Shown: positions 21,822 through 35,070 of the stretch, in pieces
Layout: each line of letters starts with the position of its first letter
How positions within the stretch are numbered: the stretch's first letter is position 1
Assembly (NCBI GenBank): GCA_038025085.1
Contig: CM076141.1
Location: 22,816,501-22,880,500 of the forward strand
DNA: 64,000 nucleotides
Reading direction: 5' to 3'
Source of the DNA: Tetragonia tetragonoides
Lineage: Eukaryota > Streptophyta > Magnoliopsida > Caryophyllales > Aizoaceae
Translations under genes and position numbers: made by a program
The notes under the pieces: model-generated
The model's database searches: none
Seen by the model: only the letters and a program-made list of their open reading frames with translations
Told to the model about the DNA's origin: nothing

Positions 21822-24800
21822 AATGTGAAACTACACCTAGGATGTTTATAGTTACAAACCAGCTTCAACTCATGCTTTTGAATTCATTTGCGCGTTTTAA
21901 AAGCTCATACGAGTAGGGTGAAAGAGATTTAAGTTCTTTTGTGTTGTATGGTAAGAGCAAGCATCCAAATACTTTGTTTGCATTCAGTTGAGTGTGAAAC
22001 TACACCTAGGATGTTTACAAGTACAAACAAACTTCAACTCAAGCCTTTGAATGTATTTACGCGTTTTAAAAGCTCATACGAGTAGGGTGAAAAAGATTTG
22101 AGTTCTTTTGTGTTGTATATTAAGAGAAAGCATCCAAATACTTTGTTTGCATTCATTTGAGTGTGAAACTACACCTAGGATGTTTTCAAGTCCAAACAAG
22201 CTTCAACTCAAGCTTTTGAATGCATTTACGCGTTTTAAAAGCTCATACGGGTAGGGTGAAAGAGATTTCAGTTCTTTTGTGTTGTATATTAAAAGAAAGC
22301 ATCCAAATACTTTGTTTGCATTCATTTAAGTGTGAAACTATACCTAGGATGTTTACAGTTACAAACAAGCTTGCACTCAAGCTTTTGAATGCATTTACGC
22401 GTTTTAAAAGCTCATACGAGCAGGGTGAAAGAGGTCTGAGTTCTTTTGTGTTGTATATTAAGAGAAAGCATCCAAATACTTTGTTTGCATTCATTTGAGT
22501 GTGAAACTACACCAAGGACGTTTTCAAGTACAAACAAGGTTCAACTCAAGCTTTTGAATGCATTTACGCGTTTTAAAAGCTCATACGAGTAGGTTGAAAG
22601 AGATTTGAGTTCTTTTGTGTTGTATATTAAGAGAAAGCATCCATATACTTTTTTTGCATTCATTTGAGTGTGAAACTACACCTAGGATATTTATAGTTAC
22701 AAACAAGTTTCAACTCAAGCTTTTGAATGCATTTACGCGTTTTAAAAGCTCATACGAGTAGCGTGAAAGAGATTTGAGTTCTTTTGTGTTTTATATTAAG
22801 AGAAACCATCCAAATACTTTGTTTGCATTCATTTGATTGTGAAACTACACCTAGGATGTTTACAAGTACAAACAAGCTTCAACTCAAGCTTTTGAATGTA
22901 TTTACGCGTTTTAACAACTCTTACAACTAGGGCGATAGAAATTGAGTTCTTTTGTGTTGTATATTTAGAGAAAGCATCCAAATCCTTTGTTTGCATTCAT
23001 TTGAGTGTGAAACTACACCTAGGATGTTTACAGTTACAAACAAGCTTCAACTCATGCTTTTGAAGGCATTTACGCGTTTTAAAAGCTCATACGAGTAGGG
23101 TGAAAGAGATTTGAGTTCTTTTGTGTTGTATATTAAGAAAAAGCATCCAAATCCTTTGTTTGCATTCATTTGAGTGTGAAACTATACCAAGGATGTTTAC
23201 AGTTACAAACAAGCTTCAACTCAAGCTTTTGACCGCATTTACGCGTTTTAAAAGCTCATACGAGTAGGGTGAAAGTAATTTGAGTTATTTTGTGTTGTAT
23301 ATTAAGAGACAACATCCAAATACTTTTTTTCCATTCATTTAAGTGTGAAACTACACCTAGGATGTTTACAAGTACAAACAAGCTTCAACTCAAGCTTTTG
23401 AATGTATTTACGCGTTTTAAAAGCTCATACGAGTAGGGTGAAAGAGATTTGAGTTCTTTTGTGTTATATACTAAGAGAAAACATCCAAGTACTTTGTTTG
23501 CATTCATTTGAGTGTGAAACTACACCTAGGATGTTTACAAGTACAAACAAGCTCCAACTCAAGCTGTTGAATGAATTTACGCGTTTTCACAGCTCTTACG
23601 ACTAGGGTGATAGAAATTGAGTTCTTTTGTGTTGTATATTAAGAGAAAGCATCCAAATACTTTGTTTGCATTCATTTGAGTGTGAAACTACACCTAGGAT
23701 GTTTACAAGTACAAACAAGCTTCAACTCAAGCTTTAGAATGTATTTACGCGTTTTAAAAGCTCATACGAGTAGGATAAAAGAGATTTGAGTTCTTTTGTG
23801 TTGTATATTAAGAGAAAGCATCCAAATACTTTGTTTGCATTCATTTGAGTGTGAAACTACACCTAGGATGTTTACAAGTAAAAACAAGCTTCAACTCAAG
23901 CTGTTGAATGAATTTACGCGTTTTAACAGCTCTTACGACTAGGGTGATAGAAATTGAGTTCTTTTGTGTTGTATATTAAGAGAAAGCATCCAAATACTTT
24001 GTTTGCATTCATTTGAGTGTGAAACTACACCTAGGATGTTTACAGTTACAAACCAGCTTCAACTCATGCGTTTGAATTCATTTGCGCGTTTTAAAAGCTC
24101 ATACGAGTAGGGTGAAAGAGATTTGAGTTCTTTTGTGTTGTATAGTAACAGAAAGCATCCAAATACTTTGTTTGCATTCATTTGAGTGAGAAACTACACC
24201 TAGGATGTTTACAAGTAAAAACAAGCTTCAACTCAAGCTGTTGAATGAATTTACGCGTTTTAACAGCTCTTACGACTAGGGTGATAGAAATTGAGTTCTT
24301 TTGTGTTGTATATTAAGAGAAAGCATCCAAATACTTTGTTTGCATTCATTTGAGTGTGAAACTATACCTAGGATGTTTACAGTTACAAACAAGCTTGCAC
24401 TCAAGCTTTTGAATGCATTTACGCGTTTTAAAAGCTCATACGAGTAGGGTGAAAGAGATTTGAGTTCTTTTGTGTTGTATATTAAGAGAAAGCATCCAAA
24501 TACTTTGTTTGCATTCATTTGAGTGTGATACTACACCTAGGATGTTTTCAAGTACAAAGAAGCTTCAACTCAAGCTTTTGAATGCATTTACGCGTTTTAA
24601 AAGCTCATACGAGTAGGGTGAAAGAGATTTGAGTTCTTTTGTGTTGTATATTAAGAGAAAGCATCCAAATACTTTTTTTGCATTTATTTGAGTGTGAAAC
24701 TACACCTAGGATGTTTACAAGTACAAACAAGCTTCAACTCAAGCTTTTGAATGTATTTACGCGTTTTAAAAGCTCATACGACTAGGGTGAAAGAGATTTG

Positions 24801-27800
24801 AGTTCGTTTGTGTTGTAAATTAAGAGAAAGCATCCACATACTTTGTTTGCATTCATTTGAATGTGTGAAACTACACCTAGGATGTTTACAAGTACAAACA
24901 AGCTTCAACTCAAGCTGTTGAATGAATTTACGCGTTTTAACAGCTCTTACGACTAGGGTGACAGAAATTGAGTTCTTTTGTGTTGTATATTAAGAGAAAG
25001 CATCCAAATACTTTGTTTGCATTCATTTGAGTGTGAAACTACACCTAGGATGTTTACAGTTACAAACCAGCTTCAACTCATGCTTTTGAATTCATTTGCG
25101 CGTTTTAAAAGCTCATACGAGTAGGGTGAAAGAGATTTGAGTTCTTTTGTGTTGTATGGTAAGAGCAAGCATCCAAATACTTTGTTTGCATTCAGTTGAG
25201 TGTGAAACTACACCTAGGATGTTTACAAGTACAAACAAACTTCAACTCAAGCCTTTGAATGTATTTACGCGTTTTAAAAGCTCATACGAGTAGGGTGAAA
25301 AAGATTTGAGTTCTTTTGTGTTGTATATTAAGAGAAAGCATCCAAATACTTTGTTTGCATTCATTTGATTGTGAAACTACACCTAGGATGTTTTCAAGTC
25401 AAAACAAGCTTCAACTCAAGCTTTTGAATGCATTTACGCGTTTTAAAAGCTCATACGGGTAGAGTGAAAGAGATTTGAGTTCTTTTGTGTTGTATATTAA
25501 GAGAAAGCATCCAAATACATTGTTTGCATTCATTTGAGTGTGAAACTATACCTAGGATGTTTACAGTTACAAACAAGCTTGCACTCAAGCTTTTGAATGC
25601 ATTTACGCGTTTTAAAAGCTCATACGAGCAGGGTGAAAGAGGTTTGAGTTCTTTTGTGTTGTATATTAAGAGAAAGCATCCAAATACTTTGTTTGCATTC
25701 ATTTGAGTGTGAAACTACACCAAGGACGTTTTCAAGTACAAACAAGCTTCAACTCAAGCTTTTGAATGCATTTACGCGTTTTAAAAGCTCATACGAGTAG
25801 GTTGAAAGAGATTTGAGTTCTTTTGTGTTGTATATTAAGAGAAAGCATCCATATACTTTTTTTGCATTCATTTGAGTGTGAAACTACACCTAGGATATTT
25901 ATAGTTACAAACAAGTTTTAACTCAAGCTTTTGAATGCATTTACGCGTTTTAAAAGCTCATACGAGTAGCGTGAAAGAGATTTGAGTTCTTTTGTGTTTT
26001 ATATTAAGAGAAACCATCCAAATACTTTGTTTGCATTCATTTGAGTGTGAAACTACACCTAGGATGTTTACAAGTACAAACAAGCTTCAACTCAAGCTTT
26101 TGAATGTATTTACGCGTTTTAAAAGCTCATACGAGTAGGGTGAAAGAGATTTGAGTTCTTTTGTGTTGTATATTAAAAGAAAGCATCCAAATATTTTGTT
26201 TGCATTCATTTGAGTGTGAAACTACACCTAGGATGTTTACAAGTACAAACAAGCTTCAACTCAAGCTGTTGAATGAATTTACGCGTTTTAACAGCTCTTA
26301 CGACTAGGGCGATAGAAATTGAGTTCTTTTGTGTTGTATATTTAGAGAAAGCATCCAAATCCTTTGTTTGCATTCATTTGAGTGTGAAACTACACCGAGG
26401 ATGGTTACAGTTACAAACAAGCTTCAACTCATGCTTTTGAATGCATTTACGCGTTTTAAAAGCTCATACGAGTAGGGTGAAAGAGATTTGAGTTCTTTTG
26501 TGTTGTATATTAAGAGAAAGCATCCAAATCCTTTGTTTGCATTCATTTGAGTGTGAAACTATACCAAGGATGTTTACAGTTACAAACAAGCTTCAACTCA
26601 AGCTTTTGACCGCATTTACGCGTTTTAAAAGCTCATACGAGTAGGGTGAAAGTAATTTGAGTTCTTTTGTGTTGTATATTAAGAGACAACATCCAAATAC
26701 TTTTTTTCCATTCATTTAAGTGTGAAACTACACCTAGGATGTTTACAAGTACAAACAAGCTTCAACTCAAGCTTTTGAATGTATTTGCGCGTTTTAAAAG
26801 CTCATACGAGTAGGGTGAAAGAGATTTGAGTTCTTTTGTGTTGTATACTAAGAGAAAACATCCAAGTACTTTGTTTGCATTCATTTGAGTGTGAAACTAC
26901 ACCTAGGATGTTTACAAGTACAAACAAGCTCCAACTCAAGCTGTTGAATGAATTTACGCGTTTTCACAGCTCTTACGACTAGGGTGATAGAAATTGAGTC
27001 GTTTGTGTTGTATATTAAGAGAAAGCATCCAAATACTTTGTTTGCATTCATTTGAGTGTGAAACTACACCAAGGATGTTTACAAGTACAAACAAGCTTCA
27101 ACTCAAGCTTTAGAATGTATTTACGCGTTTTAAAAGCTCATACGAGTAGGATAAAAGAGATTTGAGTTCTTTTGTGTTGTATATTAAGAGAAAGCATCCA
27201 AATACTTTGTTTGCATTCATTTGACTGTGAAACTACACCTAGGATGTTTACAAGTAAAAACAAGCTTCAACTCAAGCTGTTGAATGAATTTACGCGTTTT
27301 AACAGCTCTTACGAGTAGGGTGATAGAAATTGAGTTCTTTTGTGTTGTATATTAAGAGAAAGCATCCAAATACTTTGTTTGCATTCATTTGAGTGTGAAA
27401 CTATACCTAGGATGTTTACAGTTACAAACAAGCTTGCACTCAAGCTTTTGAATGCATTTACGCGTTTTAAAAGCTCATACGAGTAGGGTGAAAGAGATTT
27501 GAGTTCTTTTGTGTTGTATATTAAGAGAAAGCATCCAAATACTTTGTTTGCATTCATTTGAGTGTGATACTACACCTAGGATGTTTTCAAGTACAAAGAA
27601 GCTTCAACTCAAGCTTTTGAATGCATTTACGCGTTTTAAAAGCTCATACGAGTAGGGTGAAAGAGATTTGAGTTCTTTTGTGTTGTATATTAAGAGAAAG
27701 CATCCAAATACTTTTTTTGCATTTATTTGAGTGTGAAACTACACCTAGGATGTTTACAAGTACAAACAAGCTTCAACTCAAGCTTTTGAATGTATTTACG

Positions 27801-28070
27801 CGTTTTAAAAGCTCATACGACTAGGGTGAAAGAGATTTGAGTTCGTTTGTGTTGTAAATTAAGAGAAAGCATCCAAATACTTTGTTTGCATTCATTTGAA
27901 TGTGGGAAACTACACCTAGGATGTTTACAAGTACAAACAAGCTTCAACTCAAGCTGTTGAATGAATTTACGCGTTTTAACAGCTCTTACGACTAGGGTGA
28001 CAGAAATTGAGTTCTTTTGTGTTGTATAATAAGAGAAAGCATCCAAATACTTTGTTTGCATTCATTTGAG
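21822..28070 (+). repeat. Tandem pair of ~3.0-3.4-kb satellite blocks (18-20 monomers)
   Basis: Two consecutive blocks share the same order of variant monomers. Matching landmarks are GTATGGTAAGAGCAAGC (about 21947 and 25156), GACCGCATTT (23231 and 26608) and ACTTTTTTTGCATTTATTTG (24671 and 27710). The offsets are 3209, 3377 and 3039 bp, changing by about one and then two monomers. So after duplication, whole monomers were lost from one copy or gained in the other. Confidence 0.85.
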
Positions 28071-30779
28071 TGTGAAACTACACCTAGGATGTTTACAGTT
28101 ACATACCAGCTTCAACTCATGCTTTTGAATTCATTTGCGCGTTTTAAAAGCTCATACGAGTAGGGTGAAAGAGATTTGAGTTCTTTTGTGTTGTATATTA
28201 CGAGAAAGCATCCAAGTACTTTGTTTGCATTTATTTGAGTGTGAAACTACACCTAGGATGTTTACAAGTACAAACAAGCTTCAACTCAAGCTTTTGAATG
28301 CATTTACGCGTTTTAAAAGCTCATACGAGTAGGGTGAAAGAGATTTGAGTTCTTTTGTGTTGTATATTAAGAGAAAGCATCCAAATACTTTTTTTGCATT
28401 CATTTGAGTGTGAAACTACACCTAGGATGTTTACAAGTACAAACAAGCTTCAACTCAAGCTTTTGAATGTATTTACGCGTTTTAAAAGCTCATACGAATA
28501 GGGTGAAAGAGATTTGAGTTCGTTTGTGTTGTAAATTAAGAGAAAGCATCCAAATACTTTGTTTAAATTCATTTGAATGTGTGAAACTACACCTAGGATG
28601 TTTACAAGTACAAACAAGCTTCAACTCAAGCTGTTGAATGAATTTACGCGTTTTAACAGCTCTTACGACTAGGGTGATAGAAATTGAGTTCTTTTGTGTT
28701 GTATATTAAGAGAAAGCATCCAAATACTTTGTTTGCATTCGTTTGAGTGTGAAACTACACCTAGGATGTTTACAGTTACAAACCAGCTTCAACTCATGCT
28801 TTTGAATTCATTTGCGCGTTTTAAAAGCTCATACGAGTAGTGTGAAAGAGATTTGAGTTCTTTTGTGTTGTATATTAAGAGAAAGCATCCAAATACTTTG
28901 TTTGCATTCATTTGCCTGTGAACACCTAGGATGTTTACAAGTACAAACAAGCTTCAACTCAAGCTGTTGAATGAATTTACGAGTTTTAACAGCTCTTACG
29001 ACTAGGGTTATAGAAATTGAGTTCTTTTGTGTTGTATATTAAGAGAAAGCATCCAAATTCTTTGTTTGCATTCATTTGAGTGTGAAACTACACCTAGGAT
29101 ATTTACAAGTACAAACAAGCTTCAACTCAAGCTGTTGAATAAATTTACGCGTTTTAACAGCTCTTACGACTAGGGTGATAGAAATTGAGTTCTTTTGTGT
29201 TGTATATTAAGAGAAAGCATCCAAATCCTTTGTTTGCATTCATTTGAGTGTGAAACTACACCTAGGATGTTTACAGTTACAAACAAGCTTCAACTCATGC
29301 TTTTGAATGTATTTACGCGTTTTAAAAGCTCATACGAGTAGGGTGAAACAGATTTGAGTTCTTTTGTGTTGTATACTAAGAGAAAGCATCCAAGTACTTT
29401 GTTTGCATTCATTTGAGTGTGAAACTACACCTAGGATGTTTACAAGTACAAACAAGCTTCAACTCAAGCTGTTGAATGAATTTACGCGTTTTAACAGCTC
29501 TTACGACTAGGGTGATAGAAATTGAGTTCTTTTGTGTTGTATATTGATAGAAACCAGCCAAATACTTTGTTTGCATTCATTTGAGTGTGAAACTACACCT
29601 AGGATGTTTACAAGTACAAACAAACTTCAACTCAAGCTGTTGAATGAATTTACGCGTTTTAACAGCTCTTACGAATAGGGTGATAGAAATGGAGTTCTTT
29701 TGTGTTGTATATTAAGAGAAAGCATCCAAATACTTTGTTTGCATTCATTTGAGTGTGAAACTACACCTAGGATGTTTACAAGTACAAACAAGCTTCAACT
29801 CAAGCTTAGAATGTATTTACGCGTTTTAAAAGCTCATACGAGTAGGGTAAAAGAGATTTGAGTTCTTTTGTGTTGTATATTAAGAGAAAGCATCCAAATA
29901 CTTTTTTTGCATTCATTTGAGTGTGAAACTACACCTAGGATGTTTACAAGTACAAACAAGCTTCAACTCAAGCTGTTGAATGAATTTACGCGTTTTAACA
30001 GCTCTTACGACTAGGGTGAAAGAAATTGAGTTCTTTTGTGTTGTATATTAAGAGAAAGCATCCAAATACTTTGTTGCATTCATTTGAGTGTGAAACTACA
30101 CCTAGGATGTTTATAGTTACAAACCAGCTTCAACGCATGCTTTTGAATTCATTTGCACGTTTTAAAAGCTCATACGAGTAGGGTGAAAGAGATTTGAGTT
30201 CTTTTGCGTTGTATGGTAAGAGAAAGCATCCAAATACTTTGTTTGCATTCATTTGAGTGTGAAACTACACCTAGGATGTTTACAAGTACAAACAAACTTC
30301 AACTCAAGCTTTTGAATGTATTTACGCGTTTTAAAAGCTCATACGAGTAGGTTGAAAGAGATTTGAGTTCTTTTGTGTTGTATATTAAGAGAAAGCATCC
30401 AAATACTTTGTTTGCATTCATTTGAGTGTGAAACTATACTTAGGATGTTTACAGTTACAAACAAGCTTGCACTCAAGCTTTTGAATGCATTTACGCGTTT
30501 TAAAAGCTCATACGAGTAGGGTGAAAGAGATTTGAGTTCTTTTGTGTTGTATATAAAGAGAAAGCTTCCAAATACTTTGTTTGCATTCATTTGAGTGTGA
30601 AACTACACCTAGGATGTTTACAAGTACAAACAAGCTTCAACTCATGCTTTTGAATTCATTTGCGCGTTTTAAAAGCTCATACGAGTAGGGTGAAAGAGAT
30701 TTGAGTTCTTTTGTGTTGTATGGTAAGAAAAAGCATCCAAATAGTTTGTTTGCATTCATTTGAGTGTGAAACTACACCT

Positions 30780-33700
30780 AGGATGTTTACAAGTACAAAC
30801 AAACTTCACCTCAAGATTTTGAATGTATTTACGCGTTTTAAAAGCTCATACGCGTAGGGTGAAAAAGATTTGAGTTCTTTTGTCTTGTATATTAAGAGAA
30901 AGCATCCAAATACTTTGTTTACATTCATTTGAGTGTGAAACTACACGTACGATGTTTTCAAGTACAAACAAGCTTCAACTCAAGCTTTTGAATGCATTTA
31001 CGCGTTTTAAAAGCTCATACGAGTAGGGTGAAAGAGATTTGAGTTCTTTTGTGTTGTATATTAAGAGAAAGCATCCAAATACTTTGTTTGCATTCATTTG
31101 AGTGTGAAATTATACCTAGGATGTTTACAGTTACAAACAAGCTTGCACTCAAGCTTTTGAATGCATTTACGCGTTTTAAAAGCTCATACGAGTAGGGTGA
31201 AAGAGATTTGAGTTCTTTTGTGTTGTATATTAAGAGAAAGCATCCAAATACTTTGTTTGCATTCATTTGAGTGTGAAACTACACCTAGGATGTTTTCAAG
31301 TACAAACAAGCTTCAACTCAAGCTTTTGAATGCATTTACGCGTTTTAAAAGCTCATACGAGTAGGGTGAAAGAGATTTGAGTTCTTTTGTGTTGTATATT
31401 AAGAAAAAGCATCCAATTACTTTGTTTGCATTCATTTGAGTGTGAAACTACACCTAGGATGTTTACAAGTACAAACAAGCTTCAACTCAAGCTGTTGAAT
31501 GAATTTACGCGTATTAACAGCTCTTACGACTAGGGTGATAGAAATTGAGTTCTTTTGTGTTGTATATTGATAGAAACCATCCAAATACTTTGTTTGCATT
31601 CATTTGAGTGTGAAACTACACCTAGGATGTCTACAAGTACAAACAAACTTCAACTCAAGCTGTTGAATGAATTTACGCGTTTTAACAGCTCATACGACTA
31701 GGGTGATAGAAATTGAGTTCTTTTGTGTTGTATATTAAGAGAAAGCATCCAAATACTTTGTTTGCATTCATTTGAGTGTGAAACTACACCTAGGATGTTT
31801 ACAAGTACAAACAAGCTTCAACTTAAGCTTAGAATGTATTTACGCGTTTTAAAAGCTCATACGAGTAGGGTAAAAGAGATTTGAGTTCTTTTGTGTTGTA
31901 TATTAAGAGAAAGCATCCAAATACTTTGTTTGCATTCATTTGAGTGTCAAACTACACCTAGGATATTTACAAGTAAAAACAAGCTTCAACTCAAGCTGTT
32001 GAATGAATTTACGCGTTTTAACAGCTCTTACAACTAGGGTGAAAGAGATCTGAGTTCTTTTGTGTTGTATGGTAAGAGAAAGCATCAAAATACTTTGTTT
32101 GCATTCATTTGAGTGTGAAACTACACCTAGGATGTTTACAGTTACAAACAAGCTTGCACTCAAGCTTTTGAATGCATTTACGCGTTTTAAAAGCTCATAC
32201 GAGTAGGGTGAAAGAGATTTGAGTTCTTTTGTGTTGTATATTAAGAGAAAGCATCCAAATACTTTGTTTGCATCCATTTGAGTGTGAAACTACACCTACG
32301 ATGTTTACAAGTACAAACAAACTTCAACTCAAGATTTTGAATGTATTTACGCGTTTTAAAAGCTCATACGAGTAGGGTGAAAAAGATTTGAGTTATTTTG
32401 TCTTGTATATTAAGAGAAAGCATCCAAATACTTTGTTTACATTCATTTGAGTGTGAAACTACACCTACGATGTTTTCAAGTACAAACAAGCTTCAACTCA
32501 AGCTTTTGAATGCATTTACGCGTTTTAAATGCTCATACGAGTAGGGTGAAAGAGATTTGAGTTCTTTTGTGTTGTATATTAAGAGAAAGCATCCAAATAC
32601 TTTGTTTGCATTCATTTGAGTGTGAAATTATACCTAGGATGTTTACAGTTACAAACAAGCTTGCACTCAAGCTTTTGAATGCATTTACGCGTTTTAAAAG
32701 CTCATACGAGTAGGGTGAAAGAGATTTGAGTTCTTTTGTGTTGTATATTAAGAGAAAGCATCCAAATACTTTGTTTGCATTCATTTGAGTGTGAAACTAC
32801 ACCTAGGATGTTTTCAAGTACAAACAAGCTTCAACTCAAGGTTTTGAATGCATTTATGCGTTTTAAAAGCTCATACGAGTAGGGTGAAAGAGATTTGAGT
32901 TCTTTTGTGTTGTATATTAATAGAAAGCATCCAAATACTTTTTTTGCATTCATTTGAGTGTGAAACTACACCTAGGATATTTACAGTTACAAACAAGTTT
33001 CAAATCAAGCTTTTGAATGCATTTACGCATTTTCACAGCTCTTACGACTAGGGTGATAGAAATTGAGTTCTTTTGTGTTATATATCAAGAGAAAGCATCC
33101 AAATACTTTGTTTGCATTCATTTGAGTGTGAAACTACACCTAGGATGTTTACAAGGACAAACAAGCTTCAACTCAAGCTTTAGAATGTATTTACGCGTTT
33201 TAAAAGCTCATACGAGTAGGGTAAAAGAGATTTAAGTTCTTTTGTGTTGTATATTAAGAGAAAGCATCCAAATACTTTGTTTGCATTCATTTCAGTGTGA
33301 AACTACACCTAGGATGTTTACAAGTAAAAACAAGCTTCAACTCAAGCTGTTGAATGAATTTACGCGTTTTAACAGCTCTTACGACTAGAGTGATAGAAAT
33401 TGAGTTCTTTTGTGTTGTATATTAAGAGAAAGCATCCAAATACATTGTTTGCATTCATTTGAGTGTGAAACTACACCTAGGATGTTTACAAGTACAAACA
33501 AGCTTTAACTCAAGCTGTTGAATGAATTTACGCGTTTTAACAGCTCTTACGAGTAGGGTGAAAAAGATTTGAGTTCTTTTGTGTTGTGTCTAAGAGAAAG
33601 CATCCAAATACTTTGTTTGCATTCATTTGAGTGTGAAACTACTCCTAGGATGTTTTCAAGTACAAACAAGCTTCAGCTCAAGCTTTTGAATGCATTTACG

Positions 33701-35070
33701 CGTTTTAAAAGCTCATACGAGTAGGGTGAAAGAGATTTGAGTTCTTTTGTGTTGTATATTAAGAGAAAGCATCCAAATACTTTGTTTGCATTCATATGAG
33801 TGTGAAACTATACCTAGGATGTTTACAGTTACAAACAAGCTTACACTCAAGCTTTTGAATGCATTTACGCGTTTTAAAAGCTCATACGAGTAGGGTGAAA
33901 GAGATTTGAGTTCTTTTGTGTTGTATATTAAGAGAAAGCATCCAAATACTTTGTTTGCATTCATTTGAGTGTGAAACTACACCTAGGATGTTTTCAAGTA
34001 CAAACAAGCTTCAACTCAAGCTTTTGAATGCATTTACGCGTTTTAAAAGCTCATACGAGTAGGGTGAAAGAGATTTGAGTTCTTTTGTGTTGTATATTAA
34101 GAGAAAGCATCCAAATACTTTGTTTGCATTCATTTGATTGTGAAACTACACCTAGGATGTTTTCAAGTACAAACAAGCTTCAACTCAAGCTTTTGAATGC
34201 ATTTACGCGTTTTAAAAGCTCATACGAGTAGGGTGAAAGAGATTTGAGTTCTTTTGTGTTGTATATTAAGAGAAAGCATCCAAATACTTTGTTTGCATTC
34301 ATTTGAGTGTGAAACTACACCTAGGATGTTTTCAAGTACAAACAAGCTTCAACTCAAGGTTTTGAATGCATTTATGCGTTTTAAAAGCTCATACGAGTAG
34401 GGTGAAAGAGATTTGAGTTCTTTTGTGTTGTATATTAATAGAAAGCATCCAAATACTTTTTTTGCATTCATTTGAGTGTGAAACTACACCTAGGATATTT
34501 ACAGTTACAAACAAGTTTCAAATCAAGCTTTTGAATGCATTTACGCGTTTTTTCAGCTCTTACGACTAGGGTGATAGAAATTGAGTTCTTTTGTGTTATA
34601 TATCAAGAGAAAGCATCCAAATACTTTGTTTGCATTCATTTGAGTGTGAAACTACACCTAGGATGTTTACAAGGACAAACAAGCTTCAACTCAAGCTTTA
34701 GAATGTATTTACGCGTTTTAAAAGCTCATACGAGTAGGGTAAAAGAGATTTGAGTTCTTTTGTGTTGTATATTAAGAGAAAGCATCCAAATACTTTGTTT
34801 GCATTCATTTGAGTGTGAAACTACACCTAGGATGTTTACAAGTAAAAACAAGCTTCAACTCAAGCTGTTGAATGAATTTACGCGTTTTAACAGCTCTTAC
34901 GACTAGGGTGATAGAAATTGAGTTCTTTTGTGTTGTATATTAAGAGAAAGGATCCAAATACATTGTTTGCATTCATTTGAATGTGAAACTACACCTAGGA
35001 TGTTTACAAGTACAAACAAGCTTTAACTCAAGCTGTTGAATGAATTTACGCGTTTTAACAGCTCTTACGA
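30780..35070 (+). repeat. 9-monomer higher-order repeat (1518 bp)
   Basis: Landmarks recur at exactly 1518 bp: TCTTGTATATT at 30883 and 32401, GTTTTGAATGCATTTATGCG at 32841 and 34359, and CAAATACATTGTTTGC near 33440 and 34958. Nine monomers of mean 168.7 bp make the unit. About two to three copies overlap in the region, with differing internal monomers near 31.4-32.3 kb. Confidence 0.85.
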
